Shown here: positions 1-5,920 of the stretch, in pieces | How positions within the stretch are numbered: position 1 is the first letter of the stretch | How the letters are laid out: each line of letters begins with the position of its first letter | NCBI GenBank assembly: GCA_007128555.1 | Contig: SKXF01000247.1 | Span: 1 to 6,593 of the forward strand | Origin: Clostridia bacterium | Lineage (GTDB): Bacteria > Bacillota_E > SLMV01 > PUMD01 | Reading direction: 5' to 3' | Length of the DNA: 6,593 bases | The notes under the pieces: model-generated | Databases searched by the model: none | What the model was told of the DNA's origin: nothing | What the model saw: only the letters and a program-made list of their open reading frames with translations | Program-made: the position numbers and the translations under genes

Positions 1-63
1 ACAGACAGAAACACAGATCTCACAGAGGGTACAGCTATCTTTGTCCACGATAATCTGGCGCAT
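1..63 (-). CDS. etfA: Start of probable EtfA with N-terminal [4Fe-4S] ferredoxin-like motif (partial, cut by window edge)
   Basis: Only the first 21 codons are present, beginning at the ATG at 63 and running off the window. The peptide reads MRQIIVDKDSCTLC then EICVSVC, so cysteines 11, 14, 17 and 21 form a CxxCxxCxxxC [4Fe-4S] motif. The gene follows etfB directly, where etfA is expected, and its Shine-Dalgarno TAGGAGGT includes the etfB stop codon. EtfA proteins with an added N-terminal ferredoxin domain are known, for example LctC of the lactate dehydrogenase/Etf complex and CarE of caffeoyl-CoA reductase. In EtfAB the alpha subunit binds the electron-transferring FAD in the cytoplasm. The iron-sulfur motif is seen; the identity as EtfA is inferred from gene order. 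A separate small ferredoxin gene before etfA is the main alternative. Confidence 0.68.
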   Translation of the reverse strand, partial: MRQIIVDKDSCTLCEICVSVC

Positions 64-69
64 GTCTCG

Positions 70-77
70 ACCTCCTA
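70..77 (-). promoter_or_regulatory. Shine-Dalgarno of the edge gene overlapping the etfB stop
   Basis: On the minus strand TAGGAGGT contains the TAG stop of etfB and lies 6 bases before the ATG at 63. The arrangement fits translational coupling, with ribosomes finishing etfB able to restart on the next gene, as expected for two subunits of one heterodimer. Confidence 0.8.
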
Positions 78-860
78 AGCCAAACCAGCATCGCGCAGAA
101 TCCTCGCGAGGGCCACGGCCTGTTCGGCGGGTTCACCGGGGATCATCTCCCCGCTGGCAGTCAGCTCCGGCGAGAACACCTTGATGACCTCGGTGGGAGA
201 GCCGTCCAGGCCCACAAGATCAGGGGGCAGACCCAGGTCGTCATTGCCCCAGGTGATCACCTTCATACGCTTGGCCCGCATGATGCCCCGCATGGTGGGG
301 AGCCTCGGCTGGTTGATATCCTTGACCACCGTCAGCAGGGCGGGGAGCGCGGCCTGGATGACCTCGTAGCCACCCTCGACCATGCGCTCGACGGTCACCG
401 AATCCTCGCTCAGCTCGCGCACCTTCTTGACGTAGGCGATATGGGGCACGTCGAGGATCTCGGCGATCTCGGGTCCCACCTGGGCCGTGTCCCCATCAAT
501 GGCCTGCTTGCCACACAGGATCAGGGTGTACTCGTCGAGACGGTCCACAGCTGCTGCCAGGGTGCGAGACGTGGCCCAGGTATCGGCTCCCCGGAAGGCA
601 GGGTCCGACAACAGGACGGCCTCATCGGCTCCCATGGCCAGGGCCTCCTTCAAAGCCTCTTCGGCCTGGGGCGGTCCCATCGATAACACCGTCACCTTGC
701 CACCCAGGTCATCCTTGAACTTGAGAGCTTCCTCGATAGCGTACGTGTCAAAGGGGTTAATGATGGAGGGTATACCCTCCCGCATGAGCGTCCTGGTGTC
801 CGGATCAATCCGCACCTCGGTCGTCTCTGGAACCTGTTTGATGCACACCACAAAATGCAT
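75..860 (-). CDS. etfB: Electron transfer flavoprotein subunit beta
   Basis: EtfB pairs with EtfA to carry electrons between acyl-CoA dehydrogenases and other carriers. The 261-residue length is normal for the family. The N-terminus MHFVVCIKQVPET is the standard EtfB opening, followed by NPFDTYAIEEAL near residue 35 and the nucleotide-binding stretch CGKQAIDGDTAQVGPE near residue 116. Residues 157-177 match the EtfB family signature (acidic-Gly-Gly-x-E, then P-x-two aliphatics-T). The ATG at 860 is chosen because a GGGGG Shine-Dalgarno at 868-872 lies 7 bases upstream; a TTG at 866 would leave only one base. It starts 21 bases after the acyl-CoA dehydrogenase stop and runs into the next gene's ribosome site, so the three form one operon. 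Whether this Etf bifurcates electrons (NADH to ferredoxin plus acyl-CoA) or is a simple carrier cannot be decided from EtfB by eye. Confidence 0.96.
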   Translation of the reverse strand: MHFVVCIKQVPETTEVRIDPDTRTLMREGIPSIINPFDTYAIEEALKFKDDLGGKVTVLSMGPPQAEEALKEALAMGADEAVLLSDPAFRGADTWATSRTLAAAVDRLDEYTLILCGKQAIDGDTAQVGPEIAEILDVPHIAYVKKVRELSEDSVTVERMVEGGYEVIQAALPALLTVVKDINQPRLPTMRGIMRAKRMKVITWGNDDLGLPPDLVGLDGSPTEVIKVFSPELTASGEMIPGEPAEQAVALARILRDAGLA

Positions 861-881
861 GCTCAATCCCCCGATTCCCGC

Positions 882-2078
882 TTATTCATCAAAGGGCCAA
901 CTGGGCAACATGCGCCGGAGCGGCTTATCCGCGCGGAATCCCAGGGCGTACTGCGCAGAAAGTATCGTCTGGATCTCTGCGCTCCCCTCGTAGATGACGG
1001 CTCCCTTGGAGTTCCGGAGGTACCGCTCCACCGGGTACTCGTCGGAATAGCCGTAGGCACCGTGGATCTGAACAGCGTCCACCGCGGCCTGGAAGGCGCA
1101 GTCACAGGCGACCCACTTCGCAAGGCCCGTCTCCTTGGTGTTCCGGACTCCCTCGTTCTTGAGCCATCCCGCCTTGAAGACGAGCAGGCGGCTGAGCTCT
1201 TCATCGCGCGCCATGTGGGCAATCATCTGCTGGACCAACTGATGCTCGGCGATGGGCTTGCCGAAGGTCTCACGTTCCTTGGCGTACTTCGTGCTGGCCT
1301 CAAGGCAGGCCCGAATCAGGCCCACGGCTCCTGCAGCCACGGTGTATCGGCCGCCGTCGATGCATGACATGGCGATCTTGAAGCCCTCGCCTTCCTCGCC
1401 GATGAGGTTCTCGGCGGGAATCCTGCAATCCTCGAGGGTGAAGGAGCCGGTGTCTCCAGCACGGATCCCCATCTTGCCGTGAATTCTCTCCGACGTGAAG
1501 CCGGGGGTGCCGCGCTCGACGACGAAGGCTGAAATTCCCCGGTGGCCGGCGGTGGGATCTGTGCGGGCAAATACCAGGAGGATTTCCGCGGTATCTGCCA
1601 GCGAAATCCACATCTTCTCACCGTTGAGAACGTAGTGGTCTCCGTCCCGGCGGGCAACCGTCTGTATGTTGGCCGGATCTGATCCGGCATTGGGCTCGGT
1701 CAGTCCGAAGGTTCCCAGTTTTTCACCTCTGGCCATGGGAGCCAGGAATCTCTGCTTCTGCTCCTCGTTTGCCCACTGCAGGAGCCCCATGCCGCAAAGG
1801 CCGATGTGAACCGACAGCAGGACCCGGAAGGAGGTATCCACCCTCTCAAGTTCCTCGCATGCGAGTGCCAGGGCGATGTAGTCCATGCCTCCTCCGTCAT
1901 ACTTCTCAGGAAAACACAGGCCCAGGATGCCGAGTTCGCCCATCTTGTCCATGACGGATCTGGGGACGTTCTCCTTCTCATTCCACTCCTCGATGTGGGG
2001 TGCGAGTTCCTGCTCAGCGAACTTTCGCACCATGTCCTGTACCATCTTCTGTTCTTCGGTGAGACTGAAATTAATCAT
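882..2078 (-). CDS. Acyl-CoA dehydrogenase (FAD-dependent)
   Basis: A 398-residue enzyme, the usual length for soluble acyl-CoA dehydrogenases, catalysing alpha,beta-desaturation of an acyl-CoA (or the reverse) with electrons passing to EtfAB. The N-terminal helical domain opens MINFSLTEEQKMVQDMVRKF. The flavin/substrate motif LTEPNAGSD lies at 126-134 and NGEKMWIS at 152-159. A central beta domain runs to about 230 and the C-terminal helical domain carries RETFGKPIAEHQ near 269. The predicted catalytic base is E364 in VIYEGSAEIQ, the position used by short- and medium-chain enzymes, so it should be active. HGAYGYSDEYPVERYLRN (339-356) and the tail ALGFRADKPLRRMLPSWPF recall glutaryl-CoA- and aromatic-degradation-type dehydrogenases, but that is an impression, not a substrate assignment. 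The ATG at 2078 has GGAGGT at 2085-2090, 6 bases upstream. It is the first gene of the module with etfB and the next gene. Confidence 0.95.
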   Translation of the reverse strand: MINFSLTEEQKMVQDMVRKFAEQELAPHIEEWNEKENVPRSVMDKMGELGILGLCFPEKYDGGGMDYIALALACEELERVDTSFRVLLSVHIGLCGMGLLQWANEEQKQRFLAPMARGEKLGTFGLTEPNAGSDPANIQTVARRDGDHYVLNGEKMWISLADTAEILLVFARTDPTAGHRGISAFVVERGTPGFTSERIHGKMGIRAGDTGSFTLEDCRIPAENLIGEEGEGFKIAMSCIDGGRYTVAAGAVGLIRACLEASTKYAKERETFGKPIAEHQLVQQMIAHMARDEELSRLLVFKAGWLKNEGVRNTKETGLAKWVACDCAFQAAVDAVQIHGAYGYSDEYPVERYLRNSKGAVIYEGSAEIQTILSAQYALGFRADKPLRRMLPSWPFDE

Positions 2079-2091
2079 TCATCTACCTCCA

Positions 2092-2105
2092 GTTCTTGAA
2101 AGAAC
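2092..2105. promoter_or_regulatory. 14-base palindrome just upstream of the acyl-CoA dehydrogenase ribosome site
   Basis: GTTCTT-GA-AAGAAC is a perfect 6-base inverted repeat with a 2-base centre, ending 2 bases upstream of the Shine-Dalgarno. It could be an operator or a small leader hairpin that influences translation. Perfection and placement are seen; function is inferred. Confidence 0.35.
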
Positions 2106-2172
2106 CCATGGTTGCATGCTACTGTTCCTTATTCGTTGGAGGTAGCCTCAAACCCTGCCAGATGGTAACAGC

Positions 2173-2190
2173 ATTTCGACGAGTCGAAAT
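2173..2190. promoter_or_regulatory. 18-base perfect palindrome, candidate operator of the acyl-CoA dehydrogenase operon
   Basis: ATTTCGAC-GA-GTCGAAAT is a perfect 8-base inverted repeat with a 2-base spacer, 95 bases upstream of the dehydrogenase start. Size and symmetry fit the site of a dimeric TetR- or GntR-type repressor, families that commonly control acyl-CoA metabolism. No regulator gene is in the window, so the binding protein is unknown. Confidence 0.45.
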
Positions 2191-2201
2191 CTTTCAGATT
2201 T
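2187..2201. promoter_or_regulatory. 15-base palindrome overlapping the 18-base palindrome
   Basis: AAATCT-TTC-AGATTT is a perfect 6-base inverted repeat with a 3-base centre. It shares four bases (AAAT) with the right arm of the neighbouring 18-base palindrome. Two proteins could compete here, or both arms could belong to one extended site. Confidence 0.35.
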
Positions 2202-2383
2202 AACCCTGTCGTGCCGCCCTGCATGACAGGCTGCGGGGAGGCTGTTCGACGGAGGGTTCGCTGGGTGCTGCTGTGTCCAGACCCAAAACAGAGATCTTGC
2301 AGCAAGGCGCAAGAGTGAGAACATGGTTCGCTCCAGAAAGGAGGCCGATCGAGGGGGGGATGCAGCCGAAGGGTCAGCACCGC

Positions 2384-2405
2384 TGCCGGTCGGGAGGCAC
2401 CGGCA
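2384..2405. other. Stem-loop, 7-bp stem
   Basis: TGCCGGT pairs with ACCGGCA across an 8-base loop. It is GC-rich with no T-run on either side, so it is not a standard intrinsic terminator. It lies about 130 bases past the end of the MBL-fold gene. Confidence 0.4.
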
Positions 2406-2437
2406 TCCAGATGGGCCGCGAAGGCCTGTGTGCACCT

Positions 2438-2458
2438 GGTCCATGCAGATGATGGACC
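2438..2458. other. Stem-loop, 7-bp stem
   Basis: GGTCCAT pairs with ATGGACC across the 7-base loop GCAGATG. It is the middle of three stem-loops downstream of the MBL-fold gene and has no T-run after it. Confidence 0.4.
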
Positions 2459-2483
2459 GTTACCTGGTATGGCGATCGATGCA

Positions 2484-2512
2484 GGGTGCATCCGATGGCC
2501 CAGGATACACCC
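2484..2512 (-). terminator. Stem-loop 22 bases past the MBL-fold gene stop (weak terminator or 3' end structure)
   Basis: In the minus-strand transcript GGGTGTATCC pairs with GGATGCACCC over 10 base pairs, one of them a G-U wobble, around a 9-base loop. On the plus strand the same position is an A-C mismatch, so the structure is better in the RNA of the operon that ends here. No U-run follows, so intrinsic termination would be weak; a 3' stabilising hairpin or Rho-assisted end is also possible. A competing 6-bp hairpin (GATGCA-GGG-TGCATC, 2478-2492) uses one of its arms. Confidence 0.45.
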
Positions 2513-2534
2513 TTTCTCTCCGACCCTGGAGGGG

Positions 2535-3401
2535 TTAAAGTTGCAGGATCTGCCCATCGACCGCCAGGCCGAAACCGGCATCTGTCACCCGATCCCTGCT
2601 GTTGCTGTCTGGATCCAGGAGGGGATTGGTGTGGTTGAAGTGGGTGAAAGATACGTCCGCCCCGCCATCGGTGAGAATGCCTCGCTGGAACAGCCCGAGG
2701 GTCTCCTGGACCGTGGGGTGTGGAACCTCTCGAAGGGATCGGCCGCGCCGCTCCTCGAGCTCTCCGGTCGACAGGAACGTCCCATCAATCAGAGCGTAAT
2801 CCGTCACCTGCATGATGTCGTTGAAGGCATCCTCAAAGCCATCCCACCGGTCCAGGTCGGGAAGATACAGCAGGCGTTTGCCCCCCTGCACCCAGTACGC
2901 TACGGTGTCAGAATGCTCATTTCTGTGCGGTACAGAAAGGGGTTTCACGGTGACGTCGCGATCAAGTTCAACACGGTCTCCCCCAGCAATGGTATGCACA
3001 ACGATGTTCCCATGGTCAATGAGGTTCCTCCACGGGAGATTGCTGCGCAGGAAATCTGCCATTGAGGGTGTGCCATAGACGGGCAATCCGCGCGTCGCCA
3101 GGATCTCCTTACCCAGGTACAGGAGGCCGGCATAGTGGCCGATGTGGGCGTGGGTGAGCAAGATGGCGTCCGGCAGCGGACGTCCCGAGATGCGCCCCAG
3201 GACCTGCAGCTGGTCGGGCAAGTCCCAGGTGGCGTCGAGAAGATAGCTGCGGCCGGTACCCAGGTTGACGACACCGATCGAACTGACTCGGCGCCTTCTC
3301 GACGGATCCATGCGCGCAGCAGTACAGTTATCGCAGCTGCATCCGATCTGCGGAACGCCCCCATCCTGCGCCGTGCCCAGCACTCGAACCATGACCGTCA
3401 A
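2535..3401 (-). CDS. Metallo-beta-lactamase-fold hydrolase, PqqB/PhnP-like
   Basis: A 288-residue cytoplasmic protein with no signal peptide. The N-terminus LGTAQDGGVPQIGCSCDNC resembles PqqB and PhnP; C21, C23 and C26 form the CxCxxC structural zinc site known from PhnP. The catalytic motif at 83-89 is THAHIGH, so the Asp of the usual HxHxDH is replaced by Gly88. Other likely metal or active-site residues are H159/H163 (VPHRNEHSDT), D182 (YLPDLDRW), D206 in IDGTF, and H254/H257 in FTHFNHTNPLL, a PqqB-like segment. The start is the TTG at 3401, because GAGGAGGG (3408-3415) sits 6 bases upstream; the ATG at 3392 would be 15 away. It follows the second amidohydrolase by about 100 bases without a clear terminator, so it is probably the last gene of that operon. 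No other pqq genes are here, so I do not assign a PQQ role. Substrate unknown. Confidence 0.88.
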   Translation of the reverse strand: MTVMVRVLGTAQDGGVPQIGCSCDNCTAARMDPSRRRRVSSIGVVNLGTGRSYLLDATWDLPDQLQVLGRISGRPLPDAILLTHAHIGHYAGLLYLGKEILATRGLPVYGTPSMADFLRSNLPWRNLIDHGNIVVHTIAGGDRVELDRDVTVKPLSVPHRNEHSDTVAYWVQGGKRLLYLPDLDRWDGFEDAFNDIMQVTDYALIDGTFLSTGELEERRGRSLREVPHPTVQETLGLFQRGILTDGGADVSFTHFNHTNPLLDPDSNSRDRVTDAGFGLAVDGQILQL

Positions 3402-3407
3402 ACGGAT

Positions 3408-3415
3408 CCCTCCTC
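3408..3415 (-). promoter_or_regulatory. Shine-Dalgarno that selects a TTG start for the MBL-fold gene
   Basis: GAGGAGGG on the minus strand lies 6 bases before TTG at 3401 and 15 before the next in-frame ATG, favouring TTG. Confidence 0.75.
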
Positions 3416-3500
3416 AATTGCTTCTCTGCGAGTTCCTGCCGGCCCCTGGCGAAGCGACCCGGCGCCTGGGATCTGCAGCCTCAGACCCCGGGTATTTTCG

Positions 3501-4691
3501 CTACGCCCTCGCTGGTAGGTCACCGTGCACATGACGGCCGTCAATGAAGACCGCGAGCACACGGCTCTGAACCTTCAACGGGTGTCCAGAATAGAGGCCA
3601 AAATCGGCGTCCTTACCCACTTCCAGGGACCCGACCCGATCCTGCAGACCCATGATGACAGCCCCGTTGGTGGTCAGCATCGGCAGGATCTCGTCGGGCT
3701 CTGCCCCGCCGAACCGGATCAGCAGAGAACCCTGCAGGCGAAGGTCGCGAATGGGTATCACGGGGTGATCGGTCTGCAAACTGACGGTGACCCCTGCCCG
3801 GGACATCAGAAGGGCCGCATCGGGGCGCGTGTGGGGTCGGACCCGGAACCTGCGATCTCCAACGAAGGGACCGTACACCACGGGCACCCCGGCCGCTGCG
3901 AGTTCGTCGGCCATCAGGTGGCCCTCATCGCCGTGCTCTATGGTGATGTCGATGCCGAACTCCTCCTTGATGCGAAGCATGGATCTGAAATCAGCGGGCG
4001 TCATCGAGTGGATGCGAATCGGGATCTCACCCGCCAGGACCCGGGCCATGTTCGCAGCTCGCATCTCGTCCTGGGCATCCATGGACGATCGCTCCTTCTC
4101 GTCCTTTTCGAGATAGGCGCGAGCCTTAATGAGCTCCTCGCGGAGAATCGCTGCGATCCCCATGCGGGTCCTGGGATACTTCCCTTCCTTGCCATGCCGG
4201 CCCGCAGCGGTCCACGCCGCTTTCATCCCGGCTGGTTCCCGGATGATGCGATCCTCCATGTCGATGCCTGCCGTTTTGACGGCCAGGTCAAGTCCTCCGA
4301 TCACATTAGAGCTGCCAGGGTGGATGAGGAGGGAGGTCACCCCTCCCTCGAGGGCCTCCTGGAATCCCAGGTCACCGAAGTCAATCCCATCGCGCGCCTG
4401 GACATGGGATGTCACGGGGTCTGTGTCTTCGTTGACATCAGAGTACTCCCAGTCCACCTGCTCGGGGACGATGCCGACGTGACAGTGGCAGTCAATGAGC
4501 CCTGGGGCAATGGTGAGTCCCCGACAGTCGAAGACGGTGTCTGCACCGTCAATCCCCACGTCCCGGCCAATCGCACGGATCTTCCCTCCCCTGATGTGAA
4601 GCCCCCCGCTCTGAATGGGCGGCCCGGATACGGGCAGCAGGGTTGCTCCCACGAAGGCAGTGGTATGATCATTGCCGTTGACCCCGGTCAT
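3501..4691 (-). CDS. Metal-dependent amidohydrolase, imidazolonepropionase-like (second of a tandem pair)
   Basis: A 396-residue amidohydrolase-superfamily enzyme expected to hydrolyse a cyclic amide, peptide-like or similar C-N bond with a metal centre. A small N-terminal beta domain leads to GLIDCHCHVG (H69, H71). Likely further ligands are K157 in REPAGMK (carboxylated lysine position), H228 in IRIHSMT, H253 in TIEHGDEGH and D308 in QTDHP. The C-terminal GSLEVGKDADFGLYSGHPL is the usual return to the beta domain. All core ligands are kept, so it should be active. The frame is open further upstream to 4778, but the ATG at 4691 is the start: it forms ATGA with the stop of the preceding gene and has GGGAGGG 7 bases upstream. 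The partner gene is a paralogue; both share REPAG-[VM]-K, an LHPGS/IHPGS motif, TRM..xAI-RE and TDHP. Substrate unknown. Confidence 0.9.
   Translation of the reverse strand: MTGVNGNDHTTAFVGATLLPVSGPPIQSGGLHIRGGKIRAIGRDVGIDGADTVFDCRGLTIAPGLIDCHCHVGIVPEQVDWEYSDVNEDTDPVTSHVQARDGIDFGDLGFQEALEGGVTSLLIHPGSSNVIGGLDLAVKTAGIDMEDRIIREPAGMKAAWTAAGRHGKEGKYPRTRMGIAAILREELIKARAYLEKDEKERSSMDAQDEMRAANMARVLAGEIPIRIHSMTPADFRSMLRIKEEFGIDITIEHGDEGHLMADELAAAGVPVVYGPFVGDRRFRVRPHTRPDAALLMSRAGVTVSLQTDHPVIPIRDLRLQGSLLIRFGGAEPDEILPMLTTNGAVIMGLQDRVGSLEVGKDADFGLYSGHPLKVQSRVLAVFIDGRHVHGDLPARA
4688..4691 (-). promoter_or_regulatory. ATGA stop-start overlap coupling the two amidohydrolase genes
   Basis: TGA of the upstream gene and ATG of the downstream gene share bases in ATGA. 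With GGGAGGG at 4699-4705 inside the end of the upstream gene this is a standard translational-coupling junction, implying the two proteins are made in similar amounts. Confidence 0.88.
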
Positions 4692-5920
4692 ATCTGTTCC
4701 CTCCCTGTCTGCCAATCGTACCGGATTCCCTCCGGATGGTAGTCGAACTCCCATTCCCCGTTGCACATCACGCCGCAAACTCGACCGGTCACCTCGAGGG
4801 GATCGCCGCTGTGAATGACCAGGTCGGCATCCTTTCCGGCCTCAAGACTGCCAAGCTGGTCATCGACGCCGATGATCTCGGCAGGGTGACGCGTGATCGC
4901 AAGGAGGGCTTCTTCGTGCGGAAGGCCCTCGCGAACCGCAACACCTGCGATCAGGGGAAGCTGGTGGGCCGGGTACGTGGGATGATCCGTCATGAGGGCA
5001 ATCTTAACGCCGGCCTCGGCCAGCTCTGCAGGAATCGCCAGGTTCAGGTTCTTGAGCTCGGATCCCCGACGCGAGAACAGGATGGGCCCGACCACGCAGG
5101 GGATCTTTCGTTCAGCCAACTCCGTCGCAAACGCCGTGGCCTCGATGGCGTGTTCCAGGACCAGGGACAGCTCAAACTCGAGTGCCAGGTCCAATGCGGC
5201 CCGAATGTCTCTTGCGGTATAGGCATGGATGTGGGCCTTCAGGGTTCCGTCAAGGAGACGGATCAGGGCTCCGTACTTGAACATTTTGGCACCATCGGGC
5301 TCCTCACAAGACCCTGCATCCTCCCGTAGCAACCGGCGCGCCTCAAGGAGGTGCTCGCGGATGATGGCCATGATCATCATCCTGGTGTGAGGACCAGAAC
5401 CCCGGTCGGCAAACACGCGCTTCGGGTGTTCACCGAGAGCGAATTTCACACCGGCAGGTTCCCGCAGCACCTGCGGCTTGCCAAGATCGAGGGCCGTCTT
5501 GATAACCGCACTCTGTCCGGGAATGACGTTGATGTTCTCCACCCGGGGGCCAAAGGACAACGGAGATCCGGGGTGAAGCATCACCGTGGTCACCCCACCG
5601 GCGACAGCATCCACGACGCTGAGATCCGCGGAGTCGAAGCTATCCATGATCTGCAGTTGGGGTGTGGCCGGGGCACTGGTGTCGCTGCTGTCGCCCTCGC
5701 CAAACAGGGCCGTTCCCAGGTGCGAGTGGGCATCAACAAAGCCCGGTGTCACAACTGTGCCCGTGAGGTCGATCACCTTGGCACCCGCGGGAGCATCGAG
5801 GCGCCTGTCGACAGCCCGGATCCTGCTGCCATCGATCAGCACGCTGCCGGCGAATGTGCCCCGTGGACCGCACGTGTGGACGGTAGCCCCCTGCAGAAGC
5901 AATAGTTTACTCATGTTCAA
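4688..5920 (-). CDS. Metal-dependent amidohydrolase, imidazolonepropionase-like (first of a tandem pair)
   Basis: A 410-residue amidohydrolase-superfamily protein with the domain order of its downstream paralogue: beta domain, TIM barrel, beta domain. Likely metal ligands are H65 and H67 in FVDAHSHLG, K159 in REPAGVKFALGE, H232 in AHIHAYTARD, H257 in VLEHAIEA and D312 in LMTDHPTYP. GSLEAGKDADLVIHSGDPL near the C-terminus is typical of cytosolic amidohydrolases such as imidazolonepropionase, dihydroorotase-like and dipeptidase-like members. The start is uncertain: GGAGGT (5926-5931) is 5 bases from TTG at 5920 but 11 from ATG at 5914, so TTG is slightly preferred (a difference of two residues). 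It opens the operon and is translationally coupled to the next gene. No signal peptide or membrane segment is visible. The pair may form a heteromer or act on successive intermediates; neither can be shown here. Confidence 0.9.
   Translation of the reverse strand: MNMSKLLLLQGATVHTCGPRGTFAGSVLIDGSRIRAVDRRLDAPAGAKVIDLTGTVVTPGFVDAHSHLGTALFGEGDSSDTSAPATPQLQIMDSFDSADLSVVDAVAGGVTTVMLHPGSPLSFGPRVENINVIPGQSAVIKTALDLGKPQVLREPAGVKFALGEHPKRVFADRGSGPHTRMMIMAIIREHLLEARRLLREDAGSCEEPDGAKMFKYGALIRLLDGTLKAHIHAYTARDIRAALDLALEFELSLVLEHAIEATAFATELAERKIPCVVGPILFSRRGSELKNLNLAIPAELAEAGVKIALMTDHPTYPAHQLPLIAGVAVREGLPHEEALLAITRHPAEIIGVDDQLGSLEAGKDADLVIHSGDPLEVTGRVCGVMCNGEWEFDYHPEGIRYDWQTGREQI

Larger units (their letters stand above)
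2079..2534. other. Gene-free region between the MBL-fold gene and the acyl-CoA dehydrogenase gene
   Basis: About 455 bases with no credible gene. Reading frames that cross it have atypical composition (rich in Cys, His, Ser, Pro, Arg), overlap known genes and lack good ribosome sites. The half near the MBL gene holds three stem-loops (2384-2512). The half near the dehydrogenase holds three short palindromes (2092-2201). The middle (about 2205-2380) shows only an 11-base palindrome, CTTGCAGCAAG at 2296-2306, and a run of seven G near 2353-2359. I could not find a convincing -35/-10 pair or a sigma-54 site on the minus strand, although a promoter for the dehydrogenase operon is expected here. 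Confidence 0.7.

Noticed and set aside
2135..2160. Sigma-54-like TGGCA...GGC on the minus strand upstream of the dehydrogenase gene
   Set aside because: The spacing between the GG and GC elements is one base too long and the -12 TTGC element is missing.
2323..2538. Plus-strand open frame of 71 codons starting MVRSRKEADRGG
   Set aside because: Only a weak purine stretch upstream, low-complexity basic product, and it spans the stem-loops of the opposite transcript.
2129..2581. Minus-strand open frame of 150 codons in the intergenic region
   Set aside because: Composition rich in Cys, His, Ser, Pro and Arg, overlap with the end of the MBL-fold gene in another frame, and no Shine-Dalgarno site.
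2430..3065. Plus-strand open frame of 211 codons crossing the 3' end of the MBL-fold gene
   Set aside because: Mostly antisense to a supported gene, no family features and no good ribosome site.
3525..4742. Long plus-strand open frame of 405 codons opposite the second amidohydrolase
   Set aside because: It is antisense to a clearly conserved enzyme; its translation has no recognisable domain and follows from the GC-rich third positions of the real gene.
4692..4778. Upstream extension of the second amidohydrolase to the start at 4778
   Set aside because: The extra 29 residues lie entirely inside the preceding gene, while the ATG at 4691 has an ideal ribosome site and the ATGA coupling arrangement.
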